Assembly: GCA_005239465.1 (NCBI GenBank)
Contig: SPAW01000035.1
Coordinates: 158,382 to 222,381, forward strand
Direction of reading: 5' to 3'
Origin: Nitrospira sp.
GTDB taxonomy: Bacteria; Nitrospirota; Nitrospiria; Nitrospirales; Nitrospiraceae
DNA: 64,000 nucleotides
Both the position numbers and the translations under genes were made by a program. Shown here one piece after another: positions 1 to 7,418 of this stretch; position 1 is the first letter of the stretch, and each line of letters begins with the position of its first letter. The notes beneath the pieces are model-generated. The model saw nothing but the letters and a program-made list of their open reading frames with translations. It was not told the DNA's origin and did not search any database.

Positions 1-167
1 AACGTCTGGATTTCCTGTTTCGTTGTGGGGCTCAAGAAAAATATAGCACGTATCTTTCAATACGCCCGAGGAAGTCGACAGGAAGGATGATGGGGAAACA
101 GAAAAAGGAAAAAATTGTTCCGAAGAGTTCAAGATTGAACTGGAAAGGACGCTGAAGGGTCATTCAC

Positions 168-641
168 TCACAGAAAGTGTGGCAATCGTGCTACCAGTGC
201 CGGTGCCGCGTCCCAAATGTGATCGACGACCGACTCGACGTATTCGCGGGCTCTTCCCAGATCGTGCTCCCAATTGGGTAGGGCTTCATGCAGATCGAGA
301 ATCGGAGTCTCCCTGCCGAACGACACTTCGTTAAAGAGTGGGACCGTACGGTCAAATCGCCGTTGAATGAATTCACGATGGTCCTGGCCCATGGCGATGA
401 TGAGATCAATCCGTTCAATCACCTCCTGCGTCAGCGTCCGTTGGACGTGCGCAGACGGGTCAGCGCCTTTCTGAATGAGTCGGGCACGGATGACAGGATG
501 AATTGTTTGGGGCTTGGCTTCGATGCCGGCCGATTCAACAAGGTACTGGCTCACCGATCCGAACTGCGTCCGCACCGCATACTCGGCCACCATGCTCCGA
601 AATATATTTCCGGTGCAAACAAAGAGAATCGACTTCGCCAT
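168..641 (-). CDS. low-molecular-weight protein-tyrosine-phosphatase family protein
   Basis: The N-terminus holds the LMW-PTP/arsenate-reductase P-loop, CTGNIFRS (C-x5-R-S), directly after a hydrophobic beta strand (SILFV). Proteins of this fold hydrolyse phosphotyrosine or reduce arsenate through this cysteine. A late acidic segment (LDLHEA) lies where the general-acid aspartate loop is expected, but the canonical DP motif is not clear. At 157 aa it has normal family length. The ATG at 641 is preferred because AGGA lies about 7 nt upstream; an upstream in-frame start at 686 would add a tail absent from the family. It stands alone, so context does not separate Tyr phosphatase from arsenate reductase or an exopolysaccharide-type phosphatase. 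Confidence 0.85.
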   Translation of the reverse strand: MAKSILFVCTGNIFRSMVAEYAVRTQFGSVSQYLVESAGIEAKPQTIHPVIRARLIQKGADPSAHVQRTLTQEVIERIDLIIAMGQDHREFIQRRFDRTVPLFNEVSFGRETPILDLHEALPNWEHDLGRAREYVESVVDHIWDAAPALVARLPHFL

Positions 642-663
642 AGGTGGTTCCTGTGCCCCTCTG

Positions 664-1055
664 CTAGCAGGCTGTTGAAAAACCATTCAAGCACACAGGA
701 AAGGCACAACAACAACCAAATCGTGAATCGTGACAGAATATCCCGGCAGGGTGGTCAAAAGGGCCGCGGTTCTCACCCGCCCAACCCCGGCGCGCGGCTC
801 GACTGAGCTCGCCGAAGTCCAAGACGCGCCGTTCCGCGGGCAAGGCCGCAGCGAGCGTAAGGGACTGTCGCGGCTCGACTGAGCTCGCCGAAGTCCCTTC
901 CGACCGGCGACTGTCCCTGTTTAAATAGCGGGGCAGGCACGGCTCGACTGAGCTCGCCGAAGTCCGGCAATGCCGGAGCCAGTCCCCTTGAGGCCTCCAA
1001 TTCACGCTTCACGGGTGCGAGAACGCCGATGGCGGATTTTTAAACACCCTGCTAG
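664..1055. mobile_element. MITE-like element A (terminal inverted repeats, no transposase)
   Basis: The left end (664-684) starts CTAGCAGGCTGTTGAAAAA and the right end (1034-1055) is its imperfect inverted copy (CTAGCAGGGTGTTTAAAAA on the minus strand). The interior, about 350 bp, has no convincing reading frame. It carries three direct copies of a 26-bp repeat and a GC-rich core. The structure fits a non-autonomous element mobilised in trans. It fills the gap between the phosphatase gene and ttcA. Confidence 0.7.
795..965. repeat. three direct copies of a 26-bp repeat inside element A
   Basis: The repeat core CTCGACTGAGCTCGCCGAAG occurs at 795-820, 871-896 and 940-965, separated by 50 and 43 bp of unrelated sequence. 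A closely related copy in inverted orientation lies at 24307-24331 inside a different MITE-like element. The core contains a GAGCTC palindrome and resembles the short palindromic repeats scattered in intergenic DNA of many bacteria. Confidence 0.85.
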
Positions 1056-1100
1056 ACTAGCCGTCGACAGGACATCGATGGAGCAGCGACAATCCCGCTC

Positions 1101-1972
1101 ATGCACGTCCCAACGCCCCAGACAAATCCTCCTCACAAACTGGACGAGGAAACCGAGAAGCTCCAGACGCGCCTATGCTGGCTGGTGGGACAAGCCATCG
1201 CCGACTATCGTCTCATTGAGGACGGTGACAAGGTCATGGTCTGTCTGTCAGGCGGTAAGGACAGCTATGGCTTACTCGATATCCTGCTCGTTCTGCAACG
1301 TCGCGCACCAATTCGCTTTGACCTGGTCGCGTCAACCTCGACCAAAAGCAGCCGGGCTTTCCAGCGCATATCCTGCCTGAGTACCTGACAAGCCGGGGAA
1401 TCCCGTTCCACATTGAGTCGCGCGATACCTACTCGATTGTGAAACGACTCATCCCTGAAGGGCAAACGACCTGCTCGTTGTGCTCGCGTTTGCGACGGGG
1501 ACATCTCTATCGCATCGCCACTGAACTAGGCGCCACCAAGATCACGTTGGGACATCACCGTGATGATATTGTCGAGACCTTGTTCTTGAACCTGTTCTAT
1601 ACAGGCAAGCTGAAGGCAATCCCGCCTAAGTTGCGCTCCAAGGACGGGCGTCATCGTGTCATCCGACCACTGGCTTTCGTGAAAGAGGCGGACCTAGCGC
1701 GGTATTCGGAACTGCGGGCTTTCCCCATCATTCCATGCGACCTCTGTGGGTCACAGGAGGATCTGAAGCGGAAAAAAGTGAAGGCGTTTCTCCATGAGTG
1801 GGAGCAGGAATCACCGGGATGCTCCGATAGTATCGCAGCCGCCCTGGCCAACGTCGCACCCTCGCTGTTGATGGATCCCCAGCTCTTTGACTTCAGCACA
1901 CGCGACTCGACGACAGAAAACGCACTAGAGGGAGACGCCTGGCTGGACCAAGAACCAGCGACCACGCACTGA
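1101..1972 (+). pseudogene. ttcA: tRNA 2-thiocytidine(32) synthetase TtcA, broken by a single-base frameshift
   Basis: TtcA thiolates C32 of some tRNAs using a PP-loop ATPase and a [4Fe-4S] cluster. The first part (from 1101) has the PP-loop SGGKDS and continues to FDLVA. From about 1331 the homologous sequence continues only in another frame, giving [10 protein letters not shown]..., then CSLC, the GHHRDD segment and PCDLC, ending at 1972. One missing base near 1328-1331 explains the break; without it a protein of about 290 aa results, the normal length. As written, translation stops at 1388 after 95 aa and misses the cluster cysteines. It may be a true null allele or an assembly error. A restart at 1439 (MKRLIPEGQ) would lack the PP-loop. 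Confidence 0.85.
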
Positions 1973-2727
1973 AACCATGCTCCGTTTTCAATACAACGGT
2001 CAAGGAGTCAAGAAATGTATGGATTCACTGTAAAAATGGGTTTGGCTGCGGGGAAGGGGTACCAACGTAATTTAACTCCGTCAATCCGGATCATGCTACC
2101 ATGAGCTGCGCCGGTTCCAGGCACCCGCTACCTGACTCATCTGGGCCCACCATTCGTGTCCCGCTGAGAGCCACGCAGGCCGAACCAAAGCACGGCAACA
2201 CCAAGAACTAAAGTCTGCCTACTAACGCGGTACCCTCTTCCTCCACTCCCACGGTGGTATTGGATTTGGCTCAACCCATAATCCTTTCTTCCCCTCTCTC
2301 GCATCCTTCTCTAGTTGCTCCAGCACTGTATCTCCCGGCGCATATTTCTTGTACCACCAGCACCAGCAATGGACGACAAGGCGTACGGCGAGACCCCCCC
2401 TGGATGCGTCCCTGCCCGATAGCTTCGGCTCCGTGTCCAGATTAGTAAGGAGAAGACAAAAAATTGTTTAGGGCAGAGCCAGGCTGAAGATCTGGGCAGG
2501 AGGCAGGGCAGGAGCTGCCCAGATTCAGACAGGGAACGGGCTGAATTATCAGCATATTACACCGGGGGAAACTCTCGGTCATTCCCGCAATTCCCGGTTG
2601 GAGGAAGGGGCATTGGACTTGCTCCACAGATTTGATCGTGCTTCGGACGACGCCTCCCAACGAGAGACGCCGCCAGGCCTCTGGGAGACTATCACTCACG
2701 ACAACACATGGAGCGGGAGGACTTATG
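1973..2727. other. gene-free stretch
   Basis: About 750 bp between ttcA and the lipoprotein gene. Short open frames exist, but none has a ribosome binding site or protein-like composition. I see no tRNA, strong terminator or terminal inverted repeats. The last bases before 2728 contain the Shine-Dalgarno of the next gene. Confidence 0.5.
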
Positions 2728-3159
2728 ATGAAAAAGCTACTGCTAACTGGAATCGGGGCCCTCATGCTTGCAGGATGTACCACAGACGGGCGCAGTCCCA
2801 ACGTCGGCGTCGGAGTATCGGTTGGAGGCGGTGCGCCGCCGGTCATCGTAGAGGCGCCGCGAGGCGGCCCGCCGCCCTGGGCCCCCGCGCATGGGCGACG
2901 AGCGAAGGAAGCCTATCGTTATAATTACTATCCGTCGAGCGGCGTATACGTGAATGTCAGTACAGGAAGCTATTTCTACATGAATGGGGGCTCCTGGCAA
3001 GTAGCCATGACGCTCCCCTCCACGGTGGTGCTTGATCAGGGCAACTACGTCAGCCTAGAGCTGGAGACCGATCGGCCATACATCTACTACGATGAACACA
3101 AGGTCAAGTATAAGGGGCACGGTCGTGCCAAGAAACATGGCCATGGGAAAAAACACTGA
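2728..3159 (+). CDS. small lipoprotein with proline/glycine-rich linker and His/Lys-rich tail
   Basis: The start is MKKLLLTGIGALMLAGC, a signal peptide ending in a lipobox (LAGC), so the mature protein should be lipid-anchored. A Gly/Pro-rich linker (about 25-60) is followed by an aromatic-rich domain (YRYNYYPSSGVYVNV, FYMNGGSW) and a basic tail with repeated HG(K/R). I recognise no named family. Similar short lipoproteins with a YYP...YF..GG.W core are common in Gram-negative bacteria and uncharacterised. The ATG at 2728 is preferred over the ATG at 2725 because GGGAGG sits 7 nt upstream. The His-rich tail could bind metal, which is speculation. It stands alone. Confidence 0.7.
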   Translation: MKKLLLTGIGALMLAGCTTDGRSPNVGVGVSVGGGAPPVIVEAPRGGPPPWAPAHGRRAKEAYRYNYYPSSGVYVNVSTGSYFYMNGGSWQVAMTLPSTVVLDQGNYVSLELETDRPYIYYDEHKVKYKGHGRAKKHGHGKKH

Positions 3160-3297
3160 AAAAAAGAGGATTAGCGGGGTGGGTTTGTGCTGGTGGCCTG
3201 GTCTGTGACCGAAAACCCAACCGCTGGGCCACCAAGAACGTGAGGAACGGACTCGGATCTCACGTGGCGAGGAATCTCCTGTTCCGGGTCACTCTAA

Positions 3298-3798
3298 CTA
3301 ACCTGCGTGGGAGTTAGCCGCAGGCTCTTCGAAACCGCTGCTTCTCGGCCAGCAGACCGTCCCATGAGTACACTCCCGACTTGGAAGTCCTGCTCGTTCC
3401 CTGCGCCATTGCCTTAGAGGACCAAAGTAAAGTTCTTGGTTGCATCCCCCCCCCCTGAAATATCCATATTGGGCGACTAAGTCATGTAACCACTCGCGGA
3501 GGCCTGGACCAGTACATCTCCGCAACCGATACAGGTTGCGGGGTAAACACGATCGGCAAGGATGCCTGTATGGGCCGAACAATGGCGGGGCAGTAGGTAG
3601 CGTCAGGTTGTATACGTAGTCGCCGGTTGGATCCCCCTCAACAATACAAGCAGTCTGCGATTGCACGGTGACGGTTGGACCGCTGTCGAGTGTTTGTTTC
3701 GCTGCAACCAACACGGTTTCATCATCGGTGGTCTGGTACAACGTTACTGTGCCGGTGATGCTCTGGGTTGTGGAGAAGGGCGGCAACGGGATTGGCAT
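3298..3798 (-). pseudogene. decayed gene, possibly a secreted protein with a beta-sandwich domain
   Basis: The first ~75 codons (ITGTVTLYQTTDDETV to NLTLPTAPPLFGPY) look like a real extracellular domain. After about 3560 the open frame loses protein-like composition. A second frame then reads ATCIGCGDVLVQASASGYMT and meets a TAG at 3477-3479, after which SPNMDISGGG continues in the same frame. I infer a frameshift plus a nonsense mutation. A run of ten C (G on the coding strand) at 3446-3455 lies in the damaged part. No family is assigned; ASASGY-type strands recall carboxypeptidase-regulatory-like repeats. Confidence 0.5.
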
Positions 3799-3934
3799 GA
3801 CGGCGGTACTGATTATCGTGGTGCTGGTGCTGCTCGTGACCTGGTCCCGGCGGCAGGCGGCTACCTGGAAGCGGTGCTCACTGGGCGCTATGAAGGGGTG
3901 TCGAAGCTGGCGGTCGGAGGAACATTAAATAATT

Positions 3935-3979
3935 TGGTTGCGGGGAGAGGATTTGAACCTCTGACCTTTGGGTTATGAG
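3935..3979 (-). repeat. duplicated 3' half of initiator tRNA-fMet (attachment-site relic)
   Basis: These 45 bases contain a 43-bp exact copy of the 3' exon of the tRNA-fMet gene at 7376-8111, from the anticodon through the T arm and acceptor to the encoded CCA. Two further bases match the uninterrupted tRNA, then identity stops. There is no 5' half, so this is not a functional tRNA. It lies in the same orientation as the real gene, the arrangement left when an element integrates into a tRNA gene and rebuilds its 3' end. Confidence 0.85.
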
Positions 3980-4253
3980 GCCGTTAAGTAGGATTCAGTA
4001 ACACCCTGATCTTTGGCCTGGTTTCTCGCTTCTTCAATGTTTGCCAGTGATCACGTGATTCTATCCGTTGCAAAGATTTTTATAGATTCTGTATTTTCCG
4101 ACGCCGTCTAGCACAGTTTTATCACAGTCTAGTGGGGTGCCCCCCTAGAGTGAGACTCTGCGAATTGGGATGAGAAATGGGGGACAGGCTGAATTTCCGC
4201 TGAGTCGCTCGAACTGGGATGATGTGAGGAGATACGGAGGCACCACACGCCCA

Positions 4254-4409
4254 TCACGGAGTCTCTCGACCCACAGGCCTGCCGAAGTCGAGTTCCTTGT
4301 GTACGTTGCGCGGGGTTAGACGCTTGACCAGATCCTCCAGCCGATAGATTCGGCGTCCGTGAGATCTCAGCACGAGCGTTCCTTTCCGCACATCGATTTC
4401 CAAGTCATC
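4254..4409 (-). pseudogene. C-terminal remnant of a MazE/AbrB-type antitoxin
   Basis: The last ~50 codons read like the C-terminal half of a MazE-family antitoxin: EIDVRKGTLVLR, then YRLEDLVKRLTPRNVHKELD, then DFGRPVG. The frame stays open up to 4601, but the upstream part lacks the usual AbrB beta strands and overlaps the 3' end of the toxin gene. Only a WGN triplet near the start recalls the family. I read this as a truncated antitoxin. Its last codons and the DNA beyond are repeated at 5914-6038. Confidence 0.55.
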
Positions 4410-4536
4410 CTTCGTCGCGGCGATGGTCGCGCGTGTCCTCTGAGCCGGATCAATGCGTGTCGCATGAAATGGTGGCATACGAATAGCATTCGACGAGCCA
4501 GCGTCAGCATCACGTCTCCCGACGAGGGTGAATGGG

Positions 4537-4875
4537 TTACCCCAGAATGGTGGTGAGGGCCTGTCGAAGGGCAGCTTGATCGGTCGACGTGAGTTGTCCA
4601 AGTTTTTTGAGGACGAGAGCTAGATCAATGGTGGTGAGGACCGGTTTGAGGACGGATGGCTTGAGCAACCCCGCACCCCGCCAGTCCTGGACCTGAACCT
4701 CGCCCACGGAGAGGGTCGAGGGTTGTTGACTCGTGACGGCCATGATGAGGAGATCTGGGCGTGCCCGGTGGTAGGCGGGGCTGCTGACAACCACGGCAGG
4801 GCGACGTTTGACGGCTGACTGATCCGTGAAGGGAAAGGGGACTAAGACGAGATCCCCGAACTCATAGCCGGTCAT
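4537..4875 (-). CDS. PemK/MazF-type toxin (endoribonuclease family)
   Basis: MTGYEFGDLVLVPFPFTDQ followed by KRRPAVVVS is the signature start of the PemK/MazF fold, whose members usually cleave mRNA and arrest growth. The rest (LLIMAVTSQ, GLLKPSVLKP, LGQLTSTD) matches the usual strand order. At 112 aa it is full length. The ATG at 4875 was chosen over the frame opening at 4941 because it begins the conserved fold and overlaps the antitoxin stop by 14 nt, giving the usual antitoxin-then-toxin coupling. Catalytic activity is not shown by sequence alone. Confidence 0.85.
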   Translation of the reverse strand: MTGYEFGDLVLVPFPFTDQSAVKRRPAVVVSSPAYHRARPDLLIMAVTSQQPSTLSVGEVQVQDWRGAGLLKPSVLKPVLTTIDLALVLKKLGQLTSTDQAALRQALTTILG

Positions 4876-5068
4876 AATCGGCGTCGGCGGGGTTGTCCCA
4901 GACTCGCGTGAAGGCGGCTGTGGCAAGTTGTCCGGCGGCATGGGTCAGACCGCGCTCCTCCGCCTGACGGTGCGCCAGAAAGTCAACGAAATTTTCGACT
5001 TCGGCAAGCCGTTCCGGGGGCAGCTGCCGGAGTTTCTCTAAAATCGTCTGCTCGTACACCTTCGTCAT
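4862..5068 (-). CDS. antitoxin of the PemK/MazF-type pair (DUF2281-like)
   Basis: A 68-aa acidic protein: YEQTILEKLRQLPPERLAEV, then ENFVDFLAHR, ending in WDNPADADYDRL. This layout, a helical N-terminus with LPPER and a C-terminal WDNPEDAEYD-like tail, is typical of small antitoxins upstream of PemK-type toxins. The tail normally wraps the toxin. The ATG at 5068 has an AGAGG ribosome binding site; in-frame upstream codons lack one. The toxin gene starts inside its last codons, so the two are translationally coupled. Autorepression is likely from family behaviour, but no operator was identified. Confidence 0.8.
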   Translation of the reverse strand: MTKVYEQTILEKLRQLPPERLAEVENFVDFLAHRQAEERGLTHAAGQLATAAFTRVWDNPADADYDRL

Positions 5069-5133
5069 GTGAGCCTCTTCTATCATGATGAGCCTACATG
5101 CCTCCGAACTAAAGATCAATTGTTTCTCTACGG

Positions 5134-5430
5134 CTGACCTACGATGCCGCCGACAACGTTGCCACGTCCCCTGATCACCTCTCACACATCACGGCCTTTG
5201 AGTACGACGCCAAGAACCGACTGGAGAAAGTCACGGACCCCCTGAACGGCATCACCCCGTACACCTACTACGGCAACGGCCATTGGATGACCGTCAAGGA
5301 CGCGAAGAACCACCCCACGGCCTTTGCCTACGATAGCTGCGATCGGCCTGTGAGCGCCACCGACACGCTTCGCCTGCGTAATCTCGCTCTGTCACGGCTT
5401 TCGCGACATGCTCGTCCATATAGAACCTGA
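5134..5430 (+). pseudogene. RHS/YD-repeat protein fragment
   Basis: Read from 5134 on the plus strand, the DNA encodes LTYDAADNVATSPD, then FEYDAKNRLEKVTDPLNG, then TYYGNGHWMTVKDAKNH and FAYDSCDRPVSATD. These are consecutive YD/RHS repeats (xYDxxxRLxxVTDPLG), found in large secreted toxin-shell proteins. There is no start codon or ribosome binding site, an in-frame stop lies at 5110-5112, and the frame ends at 5430 after losing repeat character around 5370. It is a short internal piece of a once much larger gene. Confidence 0.8.
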
Positions 5431-5435
5431 TCCGG

Positions 5436-5735
5436 TCAGCCACCGATCTTGCCGCTCAGTTTGGACTTGATCCGCTTCCGAAGTTCGGCGACATAAGATT
5501 CGTCGGCCAAGATGGCCTCATCGATCTCCTGACGGTGATCGTAGTAGTACGTCAGTGCGGCATAGACATCGGCCAAGGTCAATCCGTGGTCGGAGGCGAT
5601 CTCATCTGCGCTCAGACCCATGCGCTCATGCCAGATGATGATGTCTTGCACCGTAATACGGTGTCCTGCGATCCGAGGTTTCCCACCCGCCACTTCCTGG
5701 GAAATCGCGATATGCGGTGTCGTCATAATGTCCAT
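5436..5735 (-). CDS. DUF433 domain protein (antitoxin-like)
   Basis: A 99-aa protein containing the DUF433 pattern: HIAISQEVAGGKPRIAGHRI (its GGKPRI core), then TVQDIIIWHERMGLSADEI and LTLADVYAALTYYYDHRQEI. DUF433 proteins have a winged-helix-like DNA-binding fold and often pair with PIN-like DUF5615 toxins. Here no partner follows: downstream DNA is the RHS fragment on the other strand, so it appears orphaned. GGAGGG about 7 nt before the ATG at 5735 supports this start. Confidence 0.8.
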   Translation of the reverse strand: MDIMTTPHIAISQEVAGGKPRIAGHRITVQDIIIWHERMGLSADEIASDHGLTLADVYAALTYYYDHRQEIDEAILADESYVAELRKRIKSKLSGKIGG

Positions 5736-5913
5736 GGTGGCCCTCCGCAGAAGGAAATGACCCCATTATAAGCGAGAGGAGCATCCCCTTCCATGAAAAA
5801 GGGGACCCGCGGGGTGAGGGGGCAAGCACGGGAGAGGCAGTCAACGATGCATGGGCGAGAATCGGGGACATGCTGCTTTCTGAATGTCCGACGAATCGAT
5901 GGAGGCGTGGAGT

Positions 5914-6038
5914 GATGTGAGGAGATACGGGGAACGCCGGCTCATCACAGCGCCTCTCGACCCACAAGCCTGCCGAAGTCGAGTTCCTTGTGTACGTTGC
6001 GCGGGGTTAGACGCTCGACCAGGTCCTCCAGCCGAGAG
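5914..6038. repeat. second copy of a ~125-bp block also present at 4221-4345
   Basis: Both blocks share GATGTGAGGAGATACGG, a variable stretch, then a nearly identical ~85-bp segment from CTCTCGACCCACA to CCTCCAGCCG. In the first copy the segment encodes the C-terminus of the MazE-like remnant plus downstream DNA; here the coding part is cut shorter. No terminal inverted repeats are visible. It fits duplication of an antitoxin gene end within the island. The rest of 5736-6097 shows no gene. Confidence 0.75.
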
Positions 6039-6097
6039 AAACGAAAATGTACCGGGAGTCTTTTGGGGCTGTCGCATGCTACAGAGTAGACAAGGTG

Positions 6098-6553
6098 TTA
6101 GCGTGGGCGCAGGCCTGGGAGAGCGTACAGGGATTGGTACCAGGCGACCAGAGCGGCGGTCCCGGAGATCATGAAATTGATCACAAGCTGCGGGAAGGCG
6201 ACCAGCGGTCGCGATGGATGCTCAACATCGAACGTGTAGAGCGGGGTCAGCACCGAAATCATCAGCGCCGTGATATTGACCGTACTCTCGGCCAGCGTCA
6301 CCGGCGCCGACCAGGCGGGGAGCAGCCGAACCACCATGCCACACAGTAGGCAGGCCAGGTAGTAGACCATCCGCAATGTGGGATGGGCTGCAAACCCCAC
6401 CGCGCGAACGTTTGCGCCGGCCAGCCAGTCGATCAACAGAAAGATGACCGACGCGAAATAGTAATATTGCGGCCACTGAAGTGGGCGAAAAGGCATGCCC
6501 TGATCGAACCAGAAAACCCCTCGCGCGTCTATCTTTTCCCCACTTTCGGCCAC
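6098..6553 (-). CDS. uncharacterised four-helix membrane protein
   Basis: A 151-aa protein with four likely membrane helices: YYYFASVIFLLIDWLAG, LRMVYYLACLLCGMVVRLL, NITALMISVLTPLY and LVINFMISGTAALVAWYQSL. I do not recognise a family. Two starts are possible. The GTG at 6553 has GAGG about 9 nt upstream; the ATG at 6496 is closer to the first helix but has only a weak CAGGGC. It lies inside the island and faces away from the exported protein gene at 6750. Function unknown. Confidence 0.6.
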   Translation of the reverse strand: MAESGEKIDARGVFWFDQGMPFRPLQWPQYYYFASVIFLLIDWLAGANVRAVGFAAHPTLRMVYYLACLLCGMVVRLLPAWSAPVTLAESTVNITALMISVLTPLYTFDVEHPSRPLVAFPQLVINFMISGTAALVAWYQSLYALPGLRPR

Positions 6554-6749
6554 ATTGGCGATCCTCGTTCAGAAAAAAAGAAACGACAATATGCTGGGAC
6601 TTTTGGGGAGTTCGAGCCTTGACAGATGGGATTTTATCGAATTGAATGATTACCATGGATACAATCAGTAGGCATTTTGATCGGGAGTTTTTCCCGGTAC
6701 AGGGGTAATCGCGATTCACAACTTCTTTCTTCCTAAGGAGGTAAGGATC

Positions 6750-7316
6750 ATGGCCGCAATACCGAACGCAACCAGGGTTCTCATTCTTTTAGCGGCACTC
6801 TACCCCGGCATCGCTGCGGCGCATGGAAGTGTGGCACTTGAAGAGGATACCTGCGTGCGCCGGGTAGGTGGAAACCTAGTACATTTCAACGCCTACCAGC
6901 CGCAATATGAAGCGAAAGCTCAGTACTGCACGGAAATTCCTGGGGAAGGTGACACTTTTCTGGTTGTGGATCTCGTGGATCCTGGGCTGCGCAACTTGCC
7001 GGTGGGGATTCGGGTTGTGAGGGCTCTCAATGAGGCAGCAGAAGGTCAGACGGTGGCGTACTGGCCTCCGGTCGCGCACCCCGACGGAGTGGTCAGGGGC
7101 GAAGCCAAGCTGGTCAAGGGGCTGTATAAGTTAATCATCACCCCGGAAGGGTTCAGCCCTTCGTCCTACCTGTTGCGGGTGCAGCAGATCGACTATGGGA
7201 AAATTGCGCGTAAAGCGGTAGGCCCACTGACCGTGCTGCTCCTACTCACCCTGATCCTGTATGAACTCTCGAAATCGAAGCGATTCCAGAATTGGTGGGC
7301 TTCCGTTCATTCGTAG
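6750..7316 (+). CDS. exported, C-terminally membrane-anchored protein with predicted N-terminal histidine
   Basis: A signal peptide (about 1-24) ends in GIAAA, followed at once by HGSVALEEDTC, so cleavage after AAA would leave histidine as first residue. The domain (about 25-155) has two cysteines, CVRR and YCTE, and a FLVVDLVDPG strand. A helix near the C-terminus (VGPLTVLLLLTLILYEL) is followed by basic residues, giving a type I topology with a large periplasmic domain. A strong AAGGAGG lies 8 nt before the ATG. A TTGACA at 6619-6624 with TTGAAT 17 bp on may be its promoter. I recognise no named family; a copper role is only a hypothesis from the N-terminal His. Confidence 0.75.
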   Translation: MAAIPNATRVLILLAALYPGIAAAHGSVALEEDTCVRRVGGNLVHFNAYQPQYEAKAQYCTEIPGEGDTFLVVDLVDPGLRNLPVGIRVVRALNEAAEGQTVAYWPPVAHPDGVVRGEAKLVKGLYKLIITPEGFSPSSYLLRVQQIDYGKIARKAVGPLTVLLLLTLILYELSKSKRFQNWWASVHS

Positions 7317-7418
7317 AGTTCGAAGAGCGATACGAGAGGATCTGCTGTAACCTGTTGAAAGAGAAGAGAGAGGATTGGTTGCGGGGAGAGGATTTGAACC
7401 TCTGACCTTTGGGTTATG

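Larger units (their letters stand above)
3936..7375. mobile_element. small genomic island between tRNA-fMet 3'-end repeats
   Basis: The segment is bounded by direct copies of the tRNA-fMet 3' half (3935-3979 and 7376-7418). It contains a toxin-antitoxin pair, a MazE-like remnant, an RHS fragment, a DUF433 gene, a duplicated sequence block and two uncharacterised envelope genes. Mixed remnants and TA genes are typical island cargo. No integrase gene is recognisable, so if this was an integrative element it has lost its recombinase. The insertion is seen from the repeats; its history is inferred. Confidence 0.65.

Noticed and set aside
795..965. Three regularly spaced 26-bp repeats that could suggest a CRISPR array
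   Set aside because: Only three copies, spacers of unequal size (50 and 43 bp), no cas genes, and the same repeat occurs inside an unrelated element at 24307. It belongs to a MITE-like element.
1328..1331. Programmed frameshifting in ttcA
   Set aside because: No slippery heptamer, pseudoknot or stem-loop is visible at the break, and TtcA is not known to use recoding. A deletion or sequencing error is simpler.
2254..2445. A short plus-strand frame in the gap before the lipoprotein gene
   Set aside because: No Shine-Dalgarno, no motif, and composition unlike the neighbouring genes.
3661..3978. A 105-codon plus-strand frame running into the tRNA-fMet relic
   Set aside because: It is antisense to the decayed gene and ends in the tRNA fragment; there is no ribosome binding site.
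3935..3979. A tRNA gene on the minus strand
   Set aside because: Only the 3' half from the anticodon on is present; the D arm and 5' acceptor strand are missing.
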